Positions 1 to 10,838 of a stretch of 64,000 nucleotides of DNA are shown piece after piece (the first letter of the stretch is position 1; each line of letters opens with the position of its first letter). Origin of the DNA: Diplocarpon mali. Its lineage: Eukaryota; Ascomycota; Leotiomycetes; Helotiales; Drepanopezizaceae. Below the pieces are notes generated by a model. That model had not been told where the DNA came from, searched no databases, and saw only the letters and a program-made list of their open reading frames with translations. Both the position numbers and the translations under genes were made by a program. The stretch covers positions 57,509-121,508 of the forward strand of contig JAENRP010000118.1 of NCBI GenBank assembly GCA_024741835.1, in the 5' to 3' direction.

Positions 1-1064
1 GTGACAGCTCCACCGGATCAGAGTCAGACAGGCGTTTGAGCGGAGGAAAGTTGATTGCACCAGACAATCGCGGCCGATGATTACTTCATGTAATCGCAAA
101 ATGCCTGTCGTGAACGCGAACCTGGATGCCGACAATTCGACGTGCGTAGCTAGCAACGATTGGCGCGCGCAAGGGCCGTACAATCTTCTTCCCACTGGCC
201 GATGCTAATCGCGTCGACGGCTTCGGCATGGGGTCCAAATCTGCACCTAGGCATTTGATGGTATCGGTGCAATCTTTGATTTAAGCTTAGATGCGCTGCA
301 GAAGCTTCAAATATGGGTCTTGGAACGGGTGGAGAATCCAAGATCTCCCCTGCCAAGTGAAGCCTCCAAGGCCCGCGGATTTTCAAATGCCGCTACGAAC
401 ATGCTACCACGGTAGAGTGGAATCCAACTCCTGCGCGGGTAAGGCATGGGTATATCGGGAAAACCAGGACACATCCCCCCTCGTATTCTCAGTATCTCCC
501 GTGCAGCTAGACTTCAGCATGCATATGCGCCTGCGTCGTCGAGCGAGAATGATGGATGCGTTTAGTCCTCGACCCGGATTCCTGTTGGAAGTTGTGCGGC
601 AAAGCGCGAGCTAATACATTCACTATTCTCATCTATACGAAGTACGACCAACGAGAACTTGAGAATCTCCTAAAATTTTGGAAAACCAGTCAAACGAGCA
701 GCACTGGCATGTATCCACCATAACCAGGGATAACTCTCCCAGCGTGCTTTGCGCCAGTCCCGGTTTTACAAGAACGTCAGACTTTTTCCATCGGAGAAGA
801 GCTCCCGTAAGACCACGCGCGTGTAGAACAAGGGCTGAAGATCTTTGCTGAGATGTCACCCAGACCCAACAAGAGAGAAGCCACGCGCTGTATGCAAGTT
901 GACTCGTGCAAGCGTGCCATACATCGGCTACATATTCGGGGAAGACAAGGTCTTCCAGTACGGAGCAGAGCGACTCGGTCGGAGACTTGTATACGAGCGA
1001 AGAGCCGCCACGGCTAGTACCAGAATCCCGAATGGATTTTGTCATACCTGCAATCGTCATTTGA
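1..1064. other. no supported gene
   Basis: Open frames here are short, lack family signatures and overlap on both strands. I see no tRNA, repeat or transposon signature. The minus-strand gene fragment just to the right ends at about 1065, so this stretch is probably its downstream flank. Confidence 0.5.
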
Positions 1065-1499
1065 TCACGAAAACTCATCCCGCTTTCCCAAAGAACGCAA
1101 CTAAGTGAGGAAATTTAAGCGATCATATTCAAATATAGTCGAGCTCTACTCACCATCATTGTCCTTGCAAGTTGTTGTGCCGCGGCAGACCCGGGTCTCT
1201 CCATTCGCCCGGCTGATATCGCAGCATCTATGAAGTTCTTGCTGAGGGGCTGGGGGTTGCTTGTCGATCCAGATTCTTAGGATTTGCGCATCAGTATTCC
1301 GCGCTGATACTCCAGTCGAATTACCGAGATGCTGTTGCTGCTCCGGCGACAGCCTGTAGTTCCCAAACTCACGCATACCAACCGAAGATAGCTTCCTCGG
1401 AAGCGATCAGCTCCCAGAAAGACCTCCAAGCTTCGAATTCAAAGACAATCGCCTATGTCTCAGGCCTCTGGCGCCATGTGTCTCCTACCATGTGAGACC
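1065..1499 (-). CDS. 3' part of an unrecognised multi-exon gene (start not found)
   Basis: Read on the minus strand, a chain of small exons can be spliced without breaking frame: an exon ending at 1499 (CAG before GTCTCA), then 1452..1373, 1259..1154 and 1100..1065, ending in TGA. The intron before 1100 is 53 bp with a GTGAGT donor and CTTAG acceptor; the one after 1373 also has a GTGAGT donor. The translated middle exons read like a globular protein, with segments such as FEAWRSFWELIASEEAIFGW and KNFIDAAISAGRMERPGSAA. The upstream exon lies in a GC-rich stretch with all three frames open, so no start can be fixed. I recognise no family. The acceptor at 1260 is a weak choice, made because it keeps the frame. 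It could be a pseudogene or an artefact. Confidence 0.35.
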
Positions 1500-2132
1500 T
1501 GAGGAGTGCTAGAGGCGAGGTTTCGCAGAGGCACTGTGGGAATACTTGGGGAAAAGTCGAGCCTCTCTGCACCCTCGCTCCGTTTCGACGACTCTCCACG
1601 CAGCCGCCGCCTCCCCGCCACGGCACCACAGCGAGAGACATCGAGAGATACGCAACAGGAGAGGCCGCCATAGCAGAGGCCCAAGGTAAGCAGACCCCCC
1701 GCCGGCCCGAGCAGCAGCCACAGCGGCGCCCCTCGCGGCCGGTCCCATCGCGACCTGTCCAGACGAGCACGGCGCAGAGAGGAGCGAGGCCTTCGACCAC
1801 GCGGGACCTCCGGGGAGACAGAGGGCGTCGTCTCTGGTAGAGGCTGGCGATAGCCTGGCATCTGCCTGCCTGCTCGGCTTTCTCTGCCTCGGTTTCGGCT
1901 GGTCTGGTAAACCCGTGGTCTCATCCTGGTTGATTGTTTTCCGGGGTGATGTAGCCTGGCTGGGTCCCCAAGGTGAGATGTACTGGTGAAAGTTGGGCTT
2001 GCAAGTTGGCGGAGAACTTCACATAGCCAGAGCGACACGTGCAGCCGGTCTGAACGTTGAAAAGACGTGAGCAACTTGTCGACTGATTTCCTCCTGTCCT
2101 AACCAGAGAGAAGAAAGAAGGGGAAGGAAGGA

Positions 2133-2172
<40 letters not shown>

Positions 2173-2555
2173 CCATTGCATTTTATTCTATCGCAAGGTA
2201 TCTATCATCCGCAGCCCAACCCAGCTCAGCCCAGCTCGGCTCTCTATCCCAGTAGGTCCTGAAATCGTCGTGTATCGTAATCTGCTGTATCATCATGAAC
2301 GTGAGCATCGCCTTCGAGATTCGCACATACCACTCGTGAGGCCATCGTAAAGCAGTGCCGCGTCGGATCGAGATGTGCGAAACCGGGAGAGAGAGGGAAG
2401 AAGGCAGGTAAACACCAGAAATGGCGTCAAAGCAGGCACGCTTCGCTATAAGAACAAACCCAGCCATGCAAAGTGAAAAGTCGAAGACAGTCAATGAGCT
2501 GAGCCGGGACGAGTAGACCGAGGAAAGAGAATAGAGAGGGGAAAGGGGAGGACAG
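1500..2555. other. GC-rich flank with a GA microsatellite, no confident gene
   Basis: Several overlapping frames stay open on both strands simply because the DNA is GC-rich between about 1550 and 1900. An upstream exon of the minus-strand gene at 1065-1499 may lie here but cannot be delimited. A GA run sits at about 2135-2168. Confidence 0.4.
2135..2168. repeat. (GA)n microsatellite
   Basis: About 17 uninterrupted GA dinucleotides, preceded by a GGAAGGAAG purine run. It lies downstream of the C2H2 gene that ends at 2556. Confidence 0.9.
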
Positions 2556-4322
2556 CTACTCGTCGTCCCCGTTCGCATCCTCCTCCTCCTCCTCCTCCTC
2601 CTCCTCCTCCTCCTTCACCGGCCCCTCTCCCCGTCCGCCCTTCTTCCTCGCCAGGCCCCCATCACCCAGCAACCTCAGCGTCCCCCCAGCAAGCCCCAAG
2701 ATCCCCTCCCGCACCGCCCACTGCACCAGCAACTCTTCCCAGCCGCGGTCCGGTCCCACGCCCTCCGCGCTCTCGAGGTGCTTCGACACGTGCTCCATCC
2801 GCTCGTCCCAGCATGCAGCACCCGAGAACAGGCGCGCGCACGAGGGGAGTGGGCACCGCAGTTGGAGCGGGGGCTGCCGCTTGGTGACCAGGCAGCTGGC
2901 TTGGAGGTGTTTGATCTCGGACTCCCAGGTCGTATCGGTGGCGGGTTGGGCCTTGGGGCTGGACTGGGAGAGCGGTCGCGGGGGAACGTGCATGCGGCGC
3001 AGATGTTGCGTGAAGAGATCTTTGCGGTTGAACTCGCTGCCTCTGCTGCTGCGATTGGGGTTGTTGAGGTGGTGCTTGCTGGTAGCTGAAGCGGTATCGT
3101 GTCCACACCCTCCCAGCTCACACACCCACGCCGTCAGGTTCAGGTGCTGCGAACTGACGTGGCGCTTCCACTCGTTCTTGCTCGCAAACGTGGCGCCGCA
3201 CCCGGCAAACGCAAAGACGCACACGAAGGCGCGGGTGTGCGCGGCGGCGACGTGGACCGAGAGGCTGCGGGTATCTTTGAAGGGGCCGTGGGAACAGGAT
3301 GCGCAGCGCAGGCTCGGGGCCCGGGTCTTGAGAGGCTGCGGCTTGGAGATGCGTTTGCGGGTTGTGATGGAGTGGTATGAGAGCTTGCTGGGCCGTTTGC
3401 GACGGGTGCGCGGGGTGTAGGATGTATCGGAGGCGGGGGAGGAGGGTGCGTTGTTGCCGTCGACGTCGAGGTCGACATCGCCGTCTGCATCGGCATCAGG
3501 GTCTGAGTCGACGGGGACGGTGGACAGAGGCGAGCCTTCATCCCGGATCGAGGCGCCGCGTCCATCGTCGGACGGGTAGCCATAGGTCTGGTCACCTGAG
3601 ATGAGCATGTACTGACTATCGCTATCCATTGCATACTCCGGCTTCATGGCCGTGTCGTCCAAGCCCTCGTCGTTCTCGAACCGCATCTCCTCGGCGCCGG
3701 TAGAGCGCTGGACCTGGATCTGGCTCATGCTCACGCAGGAATATCCGCTTGGCTGGAGAGAAGAGGGCCTCGGCTGGTAATATGCTGCTCCGCTCTCCAG
3801 CTCGGGGAGGGAGGGCTGGTAGTAGCTGTCCATGTCGTAGTATCTCGCGCTGGGGCAGAAGTCTGGCTCTTGGGGTTGGCTCTGTGCGCTGCCGCTTCCA
3901 CAGCTTGATAGTAGACCTTGAGATGGAGAAGGTGAAGCCATCTGCTGAAATGATGCTTGCGGCAGGGAAGAAGTCGGAGCCGCCGAGCGAGGAAGATCCT
4001 GCGCCGTCATCGGTGGGAGATTCGGGGCCGTGAAGAGGGCCAACGCGGGCTCGTCCACAAAGCGCTGCATGGTCGGGGGCTGGTTGTGGTGTTGTTGTTG
4101 TTGTTGTTGTTGTTGCTGCTGCTGCTGTTGTATCTGGTGCTGGACTTGATACGTGGAAGAAGCTTGTCCGTGGCTGTTGTTCTGGAAGGTGAGGTTCACC
4201 AGCGACGGGTCAATCACCCACGACCGGTCTGCGTTGGCCAATTCCTCGGCGTAGTGGTTGCTGGAGATGGTATCGTTGAAGAAAGGCGGTTGATCGAAGT
4301 CGAACGGCATGTTGAAGGGCAT
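2556..4322 (-). CDS. polyQ C2H2 zinc-finger transcription factor
   Basis: Single open frame of 588 aa starting at the ATG at 4322 (MPFNMPFDFD); the upstream in-frame extension has no fungal-like content and runs into a microsatellite, so I did not use it. The N-terminus is Gln/Ser/Pro-rich with about 13 consecutive Gln near residue 65, typical of an activation region. An acidic DPDADADGDVDLDVD stretch follows, then a basic TRRKRPSK segment. The C2H2 region spans about residues 340-510: CASC near 340, an FASKNEWKRHVSSQH finger near 370-394, FNRKDLFTQHLRRMH near 431-445 and a CPLPSCARLF module near 490. The C-terminus ends in a Glu run. The SKNEWKRH...QH pattern is shared with the C2H2 gene at 7944-10838, so a nuclear DNA-binding role is inferred; target genes are unknown. 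A short intron around 3030-3115 cannot be excluded, because the spacing after CELGGC is unusually long. Confidence 0.85.
   Translation of the reverse strand: MPFNMPFDFDQPPFFNDTISSNHYAEELANADRSWVIDPSLVNLTFQNNSHGQASSTYQVQHQIQQQQQQQQQQQQQHHNQPPTMQRFVDEPALALFTAPNLPPMTAQDLPRSAAPTSSLPQASFQQMASPSPSQGLLSSCGSGSAQSQPQEPDFCPSARYYDMDSYYQPSLPELESGAAYYQPRPSSLQPSGYSCVSMSQIQVQRSTGAEEMRFENDEGLDDTAMKPEYAMDSDSQYMLISGDQTYGYPSDDGRGASIRDEGSPLSTVPVDSDPDADADGDVDLDVDGNNAPSSPASDTSYTPRTRRKRPSKLSYHSITTRKRISKPQPLKTRAPSLRCASCSHGPFKDTRSLSVHVAAAHTRAFVCVFAFAGCGATFASKNEWKRHVSSQHLNLTAWVCELGGCGHDTASATSKHHLNNPNRSSRGSEFNRKDLFTQHLRRMHVPPRPLSQSSPKAQPATDTTWESEIKHLQASCLVTKRQPPLQLRCPLPSCARLFSGAACWDERMEHVSKHLESAEGVGPDRGWEELLVQWAVREGILGLAGGTLRLLGDGGLARKKGGRGEGPVKEEEEEEEEEEEDANGDDE
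2578..2613. repeat. in-frame CCT/GAG trinucleotide repeat
   Basis: About twelve TCC/CTC triplets, encoding the poly-Glu tail of the minus-strand C2H2 protein. Confidence 0.9.
4088..4132. repeat. in-frame CAA/CAG repeat (polyQ)
   Basis: Eight TTG, four CTG and one TTG on the plus strand encode about 13 Gln in the C2H2 protein; the mixed codons suggest an older, stabilised tract. Confidence 0.9.
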
Positions 4323-6710
4323 TCTCGCTAAGACTTCGGAGATCTTGGTGCTTGATGAAGAGGTGTGAATTCCCGTCGGCTCGACCAAGATCTCGAAGAC
4401 CCGAGGCGGAGATCCAAGATGAAGACAGCAGGTCTGAGATCCAGTCTCCCGCTCTGTCTGCTCGTGAAGTTGATGTTTGCTCCAAACGATCTTCCCGCTG
4501 TCGTCAATCAACAGATGCGCAGCAGTCGAGAGAATTCGTTGGCGGCTCCGAGTCCTTCTCGCATGACATAGGTCGGTAGGTGGGCGAGGGATACAAAGCA
4601 CATCCGCACGAGAAGTTTGGAAGCAAACATCGGTCAGTCCGGGCAACGCGTTCAGATGTATGCCGGTGAGAAGCGTTGTACACAGCAGCGGCGGGGCGGG
4701 TTGCTTGATATCTCTCCGCGGCTTCGTCAATGTCAGGTGATGCGCTGTGCCGAGGGCGGTGTTTGTAGGAGGCGCAGTTGTCGCAAGGTCTGTTTTGTGT
4801 TTTATGTATGCGGTGTCTCTATGCGTATATAAACCTCTGCATATGTGTAGGTGAAGTTCTGCGTATCGTTCTACATATGTCTTGGACTTTCTTTCAATAT
4901 TTGTTTGTGTATATATTTGTATATATACCAAGGTTCAAATGTACAATACACGCACACATATGTATACACACATATATACACATATATACACATATATACA
5001 CATATATACACATATATACACATATATACACATATATACACATATATACACATATATATACATATATATACATATATATACACATATATACACATATATA
5101 TACATATATATACATATATATACATATATATACACATATATACACATATATACACACATATACACACATACATGTATAGATATTCGTACATCAACGCCAG
5201 AGCTAGCTCTCTCCTCACAAACGAACGTATAAATCCCACAAACAACAAGAGCACAACACTCACCCAAACCCATACTCCTACTCTCGCCCACCTCAAGTCC
5301 AAGGCCCAGCTCATCCCCCGCCATATCCAAACAGCCTCCTGTTAAGTTTCCAGGGCAGACTCAATCGCCAGCTTCGGTGAGCGTAGCGTAGCACCGCATA
5401 TCACCGCATATCGCATAGCAAATCAACGCATAGCAAAGCGTCCCGTCGCAAAGTAGAGCAGAGCAGAGCCGCAAGCACCATGCGGACAGCTGCGGCCGGG
5501 GCAGTCGAAAGTGCAGGACTTGACTCCCCGACCACGCCGTCAGGCAGACCAAAGACAACAAGACAAGACCCAACCGGCACCGCGCAGCACGGGACAGGAT
5601 AAGAGAAGATTCCAACGCAAGGCCGCTACTGTACTCACACCTATATCCCCGCCTTGTTCCCAACCTCGGACGTGGGAAGCCTCTGACACCCTCTGCTACT
5701 CCCCATCCCGTGCCGCTGTAACCATCACCAAGCCCTTGCGTCAGCAGCCAGCGACGAGAGAGGAAGAAGCCATGGAGGAATCCCCCTCCCAGAGCCCAAG
5801 CCAACGAGCCGGAAAGCCTCACGCGAGACCCTCACCCGCAGCGCCTGCTGCGCCGCCCGCGCCACGCGCTCGCAGACTCGCCCTCGCGATGCCCGGGGCG
5901 AGATGGATCATGGCAGCACCCAGCACGCGAGGGCGCAGGCGCTGGAGGCGCGTGGATGGAGACGGTTCGTGGGGAGCAGGAGAGGGGAGGGAGCAGAGTG
6001 CCGAGTGCAGAGGGTCGCGGGCGTAGCGGGGGGGTTGGTATTGGGATTTCCAGAAGTTTTGGTCGATAGAGTGTAGAAATGGAGCTTATCCAATGCCCGG
6101 GTACGGCACGATGTCTATATTATAAGGAAAAAGGGGGGTTGCGAGGTGAGGCTTGAATATGCGTGCAGGAGGCGATGTCAGAGGGCGTCGCGTAGTAGAC
6201 GGCAAGGAAGAGGCAAAGGCGGCATGTCCTTTGGCTTGGGTTGGACTGCCATCGATCGATGTGCACTGGGATAGCTGAGTGAATACCTGGCGGTATAGAT
6301 CACATTGGGATTATCAACCCAAGTGCTCCCTCTCGCTGCCAACCCGGCTCCCATCACATAAGGGCGACAAAGTAGACAGTCAAGGGGGAAGAGACAGGCG
6401 AGTCGGCGCGTTGCATGGTCACTCATATCTCTACCTCCTCACCACTCCCCAATTGCTAAGCTGTGCTTTATCACACCAACGTATTACCAGTGATCCCTCT
6501 TGTCCCCGATCTTTCTTTCTTTCTATTGATGATGGCAACACGCCGTCTGACCTGCTACTCGGAGCCGAAAGACGACTGCAAGCTACCCCCTCTCCCCCCC
6601 TTTTCCATCCGTACGACAGTCAATATCCCCGTCGGTGTGGGGACGGCTCGACGGCCGAATTGTCGATACCTATTCATACTGATCGCTTCTTCGGCCGTCA
6701 AGTTCTCAAC
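4323..6710. other. intergenic region: upstream of the C2H2 gene, with a long microsatellite
   Basis: The left part is the probable promoter and leader of the C2H2 gene (minus). The middle is the TACACATA repeat at 4955-5175. From about 5200 to 6700 open frames occur on both strands, but none has a family signature or a convincing splice pattern. Pyrimidine-rich DNA around 6480-6710 may be the promoter of the plus-strand gene at 6711. Confidence 0.5.
4955..5175. repeat. (TACACATA)n microsatellite, about 220 bp
   Basis: Imperfect array of TATACACA and TATATACA units. All frames on both strands stay open, giving Tyr/Ile/His or Cys/Val/Tyr repeat peptides; these are repeat artefacts, not genes. 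Confidence 0.95.
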
Positions 6711-7356
6711 ATGACATCAAGCCACCCTACCTCCCTCCTACCTCTCACCAACCCCTCTCGCCATGTCCCTCTCCAGGGAAAGTCGCAAGTTGCCGCGTCA
6801 GAACAGATCCAGACCCCCTCGCTTCCAAGCTCTCTTCCAAGGCCCCAGAGACCCATGGGCGAACCACCCACCGACTCACGCATCCGCGCACTCACCGAGT
6901 GCCTCCCTCGCAAGAGGCTCCTCGACGGCCTCGACTCCCCCTTCTCCCTGGCGACCCTCTCCGGCCTCCCAACTAGTAAGTCGAGGCAACCCGCCTGCGA
7001 ATCTCGTCGCCCGTGCAATCCCGTCCAGCTCGCCCAGTGCAATCCAGCGTGGTCGGCGTCTTCCCCCCGAGCCCAGTCGTGCGGATTGTCCGCTTCGACG
7101 CATCGACGCATGCGGTGTATATGATTCGCATTTCACGATCCGCTACGCACCGCAAACGACAAACAACAGGCCCCTTTCCTCTCCTCGCCCCCCCCCTCCC
7201 CCTTTCTCAGCGCAGCGCTACGTCGCACGGCATCTTCCCATCCACCGGCTTCCCGACCGCTGTAAGCTGGGTGAGCGCTGGCCTGGTGCACGGGCTTGGA
7301 CGCCCGAGGAGAGGGTGCGGCGGAGGACGGCGGGGGGGTTACAGCTGATGTGGTAG
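6711..7356 (+). CDS. hypothetical protein, three-exon model, about 160 aa
   Basis: Proposed exons: 6711..6975, 7038..7114 (or starting at 7029) and 7216..7356, total 483 nt (160 aa), stop TAG. The first donor is a perfect GTAAGT at 6976. The second intron ends in a long pyrimidine tract before CAG at 7215; its donor GTGTAT is weaker. The protein starts MTSSHPTSLL and is Pro/Ser-rich. It then has DSRIRALTECLPRKRLLDG and a hydrophobic block FPPSPVVRIVRFDASTHA, and ends with GERWPGARAWTPEE and QLMW. I do not recognise the family. The frame is shifted twice between exons, so the model depends on the splice calls. Confidence 0.45.
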
Positions 7357-7943
7357 AGAGGACGATTTCGAGCTGGGGACAAGACCCGTCCCCAAAAAGC
7401 AGAGACGAAAGACGGAAAAGACAAAGTCGCAGGCCTTGAGATAGATAGGGACAAGGCAATCGGGTCGAGTGATTATCTGAAAGTGACAGCGGGTGCCCCT
7501 ACCGAATGGAAGACAAAAGGGGGAAAGGGGGAGGGGGCAGAGCTGTGCCGAAGACGAGATGTTGCAAATGCAGATGCTGATGCTAAGCCTAGCCAGCCAG
7601 CCAGCCTATGCTCCCGTACTATATCATCACAGAAATCCAAGTGCTCTATTTCTTTCCTGTTCTGCACCCGTGACAATGCAAGATCATTCCAAGATCCGAG
7701 GTCAAGGAAGTATATCATGTCACTTCACATCACACAAACTAGCNNNNNNNNNNNNNNNNNNNNNNNNNNNNNNNNNNNNNNNNNNNNNNNNNNNNNNNNN
7801 NNNNNNNNNNNNNNNNNNNNNNNNCCACCGAAACCAAGCCCAAACATGCATACCCGAATTCATCTTCAGGTCAGTTCCCCCTCCATCTTGTTCAACTGTA
7901 CCTTGGTCAACATCCACCTGAAATCCTGAGTTCCCAAGGTCGG
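7357..7943. other. intergenic, contains assembly gap
   Basis: No gene seen. Positions 7744-7824 are N, so a small feature could be hidden. The right end is the downstream flank of the minus-strand C2H2 gene. Confidence 0.6.
7744..7824. other. assembly gap (81 N)
   Basis: Run of N in the given sequence. Confidence 1.
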
Positions 7944-10838
7944 CTAGCCTTCAATCCGCACGGCTTCTACCACACAAGCGCTGCAGAAATAATGCGAGTC
8001 CTCGCACAGCGTGCAGCAGCGGTTTAGGCGCGCGTTGTGCTGCATCTTGCATTGGCACTGAAGGATGGGGTTGTTAGCAGGGGTTTCCCGATCATAATTT
8101 CTCTTCGTTTTTAGGTTGCAGGTGATGAGGAGACATCTGAGGTGAGGAGGAGGCTTGAGAAAAGGAAGAAGCTGCGAGGGCCACGTACGCAGTAAATCAC
8201 CGTATCATGCGTCTTGCTCGTCCTCGGCTTCTTGGCCGGTCGATCAACGCCACCGCTGATGGCATCACTGCCTCTCTTTCTGTGAACATGTCCACTTGCA
8301 TTCTCACTCCTGCTCCGACTCGCCATGACCCGTTCGCCGCGGTTTGAAGGTTCAAGCTCACTCCCAGAGCCATATCCGGATCCAGGCACCCGGCCGACGG
8401 GAACCCACTCCCCAATCCCCTGCTGCCTGACCTCTCCCCTGCCCATGAAATGATCGTCGATATGGTCGAACCTCTCGCCCCAGGCTTCGATGCCTTGGAG
8501 CTTGAGCGTGACGAGCGCGGCACAGAAGCCACACCAGAAGGGCGACTGGCAGCTGCGACCAATGCGGCAGGCATCTAGTTTCGCCTTGATTGCCGCTTCG
8601 TCCTCGCTGTCGTTCGCACCAGGCTCAGGGGCAGATCGGGCAGAGTGGGATGGCGGAGATGCACAAGAGGTAGCAGGAAACGCATGCTCCTTCTTTAAGT
8701 GCTCCACGAACGTCTGCTTCCGGTAATACACCTTCGCACAAGCGCGAGACTCGTCCAGTCGCGGGATATCGCAGCGCCAGGTCTCGAGGTGGAAGTGCTG
8801 ACTGTTCTCGTGGCGCTTCCAGTCGTTTTTACTGCCGAAGGATTTGCTGCATGATAGGAAGGTGCACCCGTAAGGTCGGGAGTGGCGCTTCATGTGTTTT
8901 CTATTTCGTCAAAAGTATCAGTTTCTGTTGGCGGATGAAGAACGAGTGACAGATGGGAAGATAGGCGAAGAGGAAGCAAAAAAAGGACAAATACTTCAGT
9001 TCGCAAGGCCGCCCTTTGAATTTTCCGCACTGCGGACAGGTGACTTGGTGTTCACTTTTGTTACTAGCTGCCGAGCCGGGGTTTTGGGTCTTGGGAGCTT
9101 GTGCTGGGTCTTGACAGACGGTGAAGCCTAGATCGCGGATTATGCTAAGAACCTCTACTGCTTTTTTCTGACATTCAATATCTTTGGCTGTATGGGGACT
9201 AGGCACTTCTCTCACAGCCCCTCTTCCAGGAGGCAGACTGCTGCTCTCTGATTCCGCCTTTCGGCGTGCAGGAGATGGATCAGAAATGTTGGCTCGGGTT
9301 AGAGCTTCTTGGATTACCTCTGTGAGGGCTGCGTCCGCGGCTGGTTGGGCTAGCCGAGGCGCCTGGCCTTGGGGTATCACTTCTGGTCTGACTTCCTCGG
9401 CTTTCTTAAGGGGAGGGTCGATGTTGCTCCAAGGGGACAAAATCAGGCTATCCAAAGTCATTCTGTTCCTATGAATATGAGGAGGATCGGAGAGGACTTC
9501 CAATGATTGGATAGTGGTGTATCGCTGCTCTTCACATTGGAGGAAGTTGTTCTCTGGGAGTGTCGAGAAAACCTTGGGCTGGGGCCCGAGCAGGCTGAAC
9601 AGGTCCCGAGACCGATCGGTCTCTGGTGATAGAAGTTTCCACTCTGGGTCTCGTCTTTGTCTGCTGAGGCTATCCTGCACGACTGGAAGTTGCGGCCAAA
9701 CCATTTCAGGGAGTGGCGTTGACTCCCCTTGGTCTAGGATGCCACTATTTTCTCGAAACTCAGCACTGCAGCATGTCAGTTCTGTCCATGCGCATCATCG
9801 CTGATATCAAATACCGTCTGATCATTTCGTCAAAATCTTCTTCAGTTTTAAGTCGGTCGCCGTGGACGCGCTTCAGATGGCTCCTAAAGTTGTCCAAGCG
9901 TGGCCAAACTTTATCCTGGGACTTACATCCATGGAAATGGCAGTGGAATCTCTTAGAACATGCAGTCTCCGGGAAATGCGATGGATGTTTGCTCTTGCTG
10001 TGTCTCTCCAAGTCATTTGAAGTACTAAATCCTTCTGTGCGAGGGCAGCCAATGACACAACAAACGAAGGGTTTTCTATGCCTCAAGTCATGTTTTCTAT
10101 GCCTAGTTAGCCCCTATCACATGATCAGGCTCGATTTTCGTACTTAAGTTCCGAATTTGTTTTGACGGTTTTGTTGCAAGCAGGGCAAACAAGACCAGGA
10201 GAGTCGGAGGCGTGGCCACTCGGAGGCATCCGTGAATCGTTTGTCCGGCTATCACGCACCTGCAAAACACCATGGCATGGTGGGTAGTCCAACGATAGTC
10301 CAGCTATGCTATGGCTGTCATGATCACTTTCGTGGACATCAGCGCTGAATACGGAGATGTTTCCAACGCTGCAACGGGTCCCATAGCCAGAATCAGAATG
10401 TGAGCCTCCAAATTGGGAGTTTTCTGTCTCTACTGGATTTTGCTGGCGATACTGACTAGAGTATGAAATGTTGTTGCGATGCCCCATCTGTTTTGACAGC
10501 GGCCGATCTTCTACGGCAGATTCTGTCGTGGCTTTGGGGATCGGGTTCCATGGCCCATCGTTGCCTGTATACCACTGCAGTAATGGGTTCTCATGCGGCC
10601 CACGATATGGCCCATCATTGCGAATCGCTGAAATCCTGGGAGTGTTTCCACCAAAAGACATTTCTCCAAATCCCTGGGGTGGGAAAATTCCAGCGTCCCA
10701 CTGCATGGAGGCAGATCCCGACGGAGCGGGCAATGTCCTGGATGAGTACAAATCAATATCCACGGGTTGTGGGGGGGAATTCAAAGAGCGATGTCCCATC
10801 GCCCTGGTATACATCTGACCTGGATCTGACAAGCCCAT
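7944..10838 (-). CDS. C2H2 zinc-finger protein with two duplicated finger modules, five exons
   Basis: Exons on the minus strand: 10838..10144, 10096..9815, 9765..8995, 8900..8189 and 8057..7944; introns of 47, 49, 94 and 131 bp; 857 aa. The ATG at 10838 is preceded by an in-frame stop. Module one (about residues 218-310) starts CPACNKTVKTNSELK, continues KHDLRHRKPFVC, then SNDLERHSKSKH and FRSHLKRVHGDRLKTEEDF. Module two (about 570-670) starts CPQCGKFKGRPCELK, continues KHMKRHSRPYGC, then FGSKNDWKRHENSQHF and FVEHLKKEH. A FWCGFC segment, DHIDDHFMGR and a C-terminal Cys-rich ribbon (CQC...CCTLC...CSAC) on the last exon follow. Introns 1 and 3 split the same Lys codon (AA|A) of the ELKKH motif in both modules. 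Probably a nuclear DNA-binding protein. Two tandem genes instead of one is possible, but there is no stop or start between the modules. Confidence 0.85.

Noticed and set aside
2578..2613. Possible CRISPR-like or structured repeat
   Set aside because: It is a simple trinucleotide run coding for poly-Glu.
4323..4931. 203-residue N-terminal extension of the polyQ C2H2 protein
   Set aside because: It starts in the microsatellite flank and is low in protein-like features; the ATG at 4322 begins the Phe/Asp-rich region typical of such factors.
4778..5345. Several long overlapping frames on both strands (Tyr/Ile/His or Cys/Val/Tyr repeats)
   Set aside because: They are translations of the TACACATA microsatellite; all frames stay open because the unit contains no stop.
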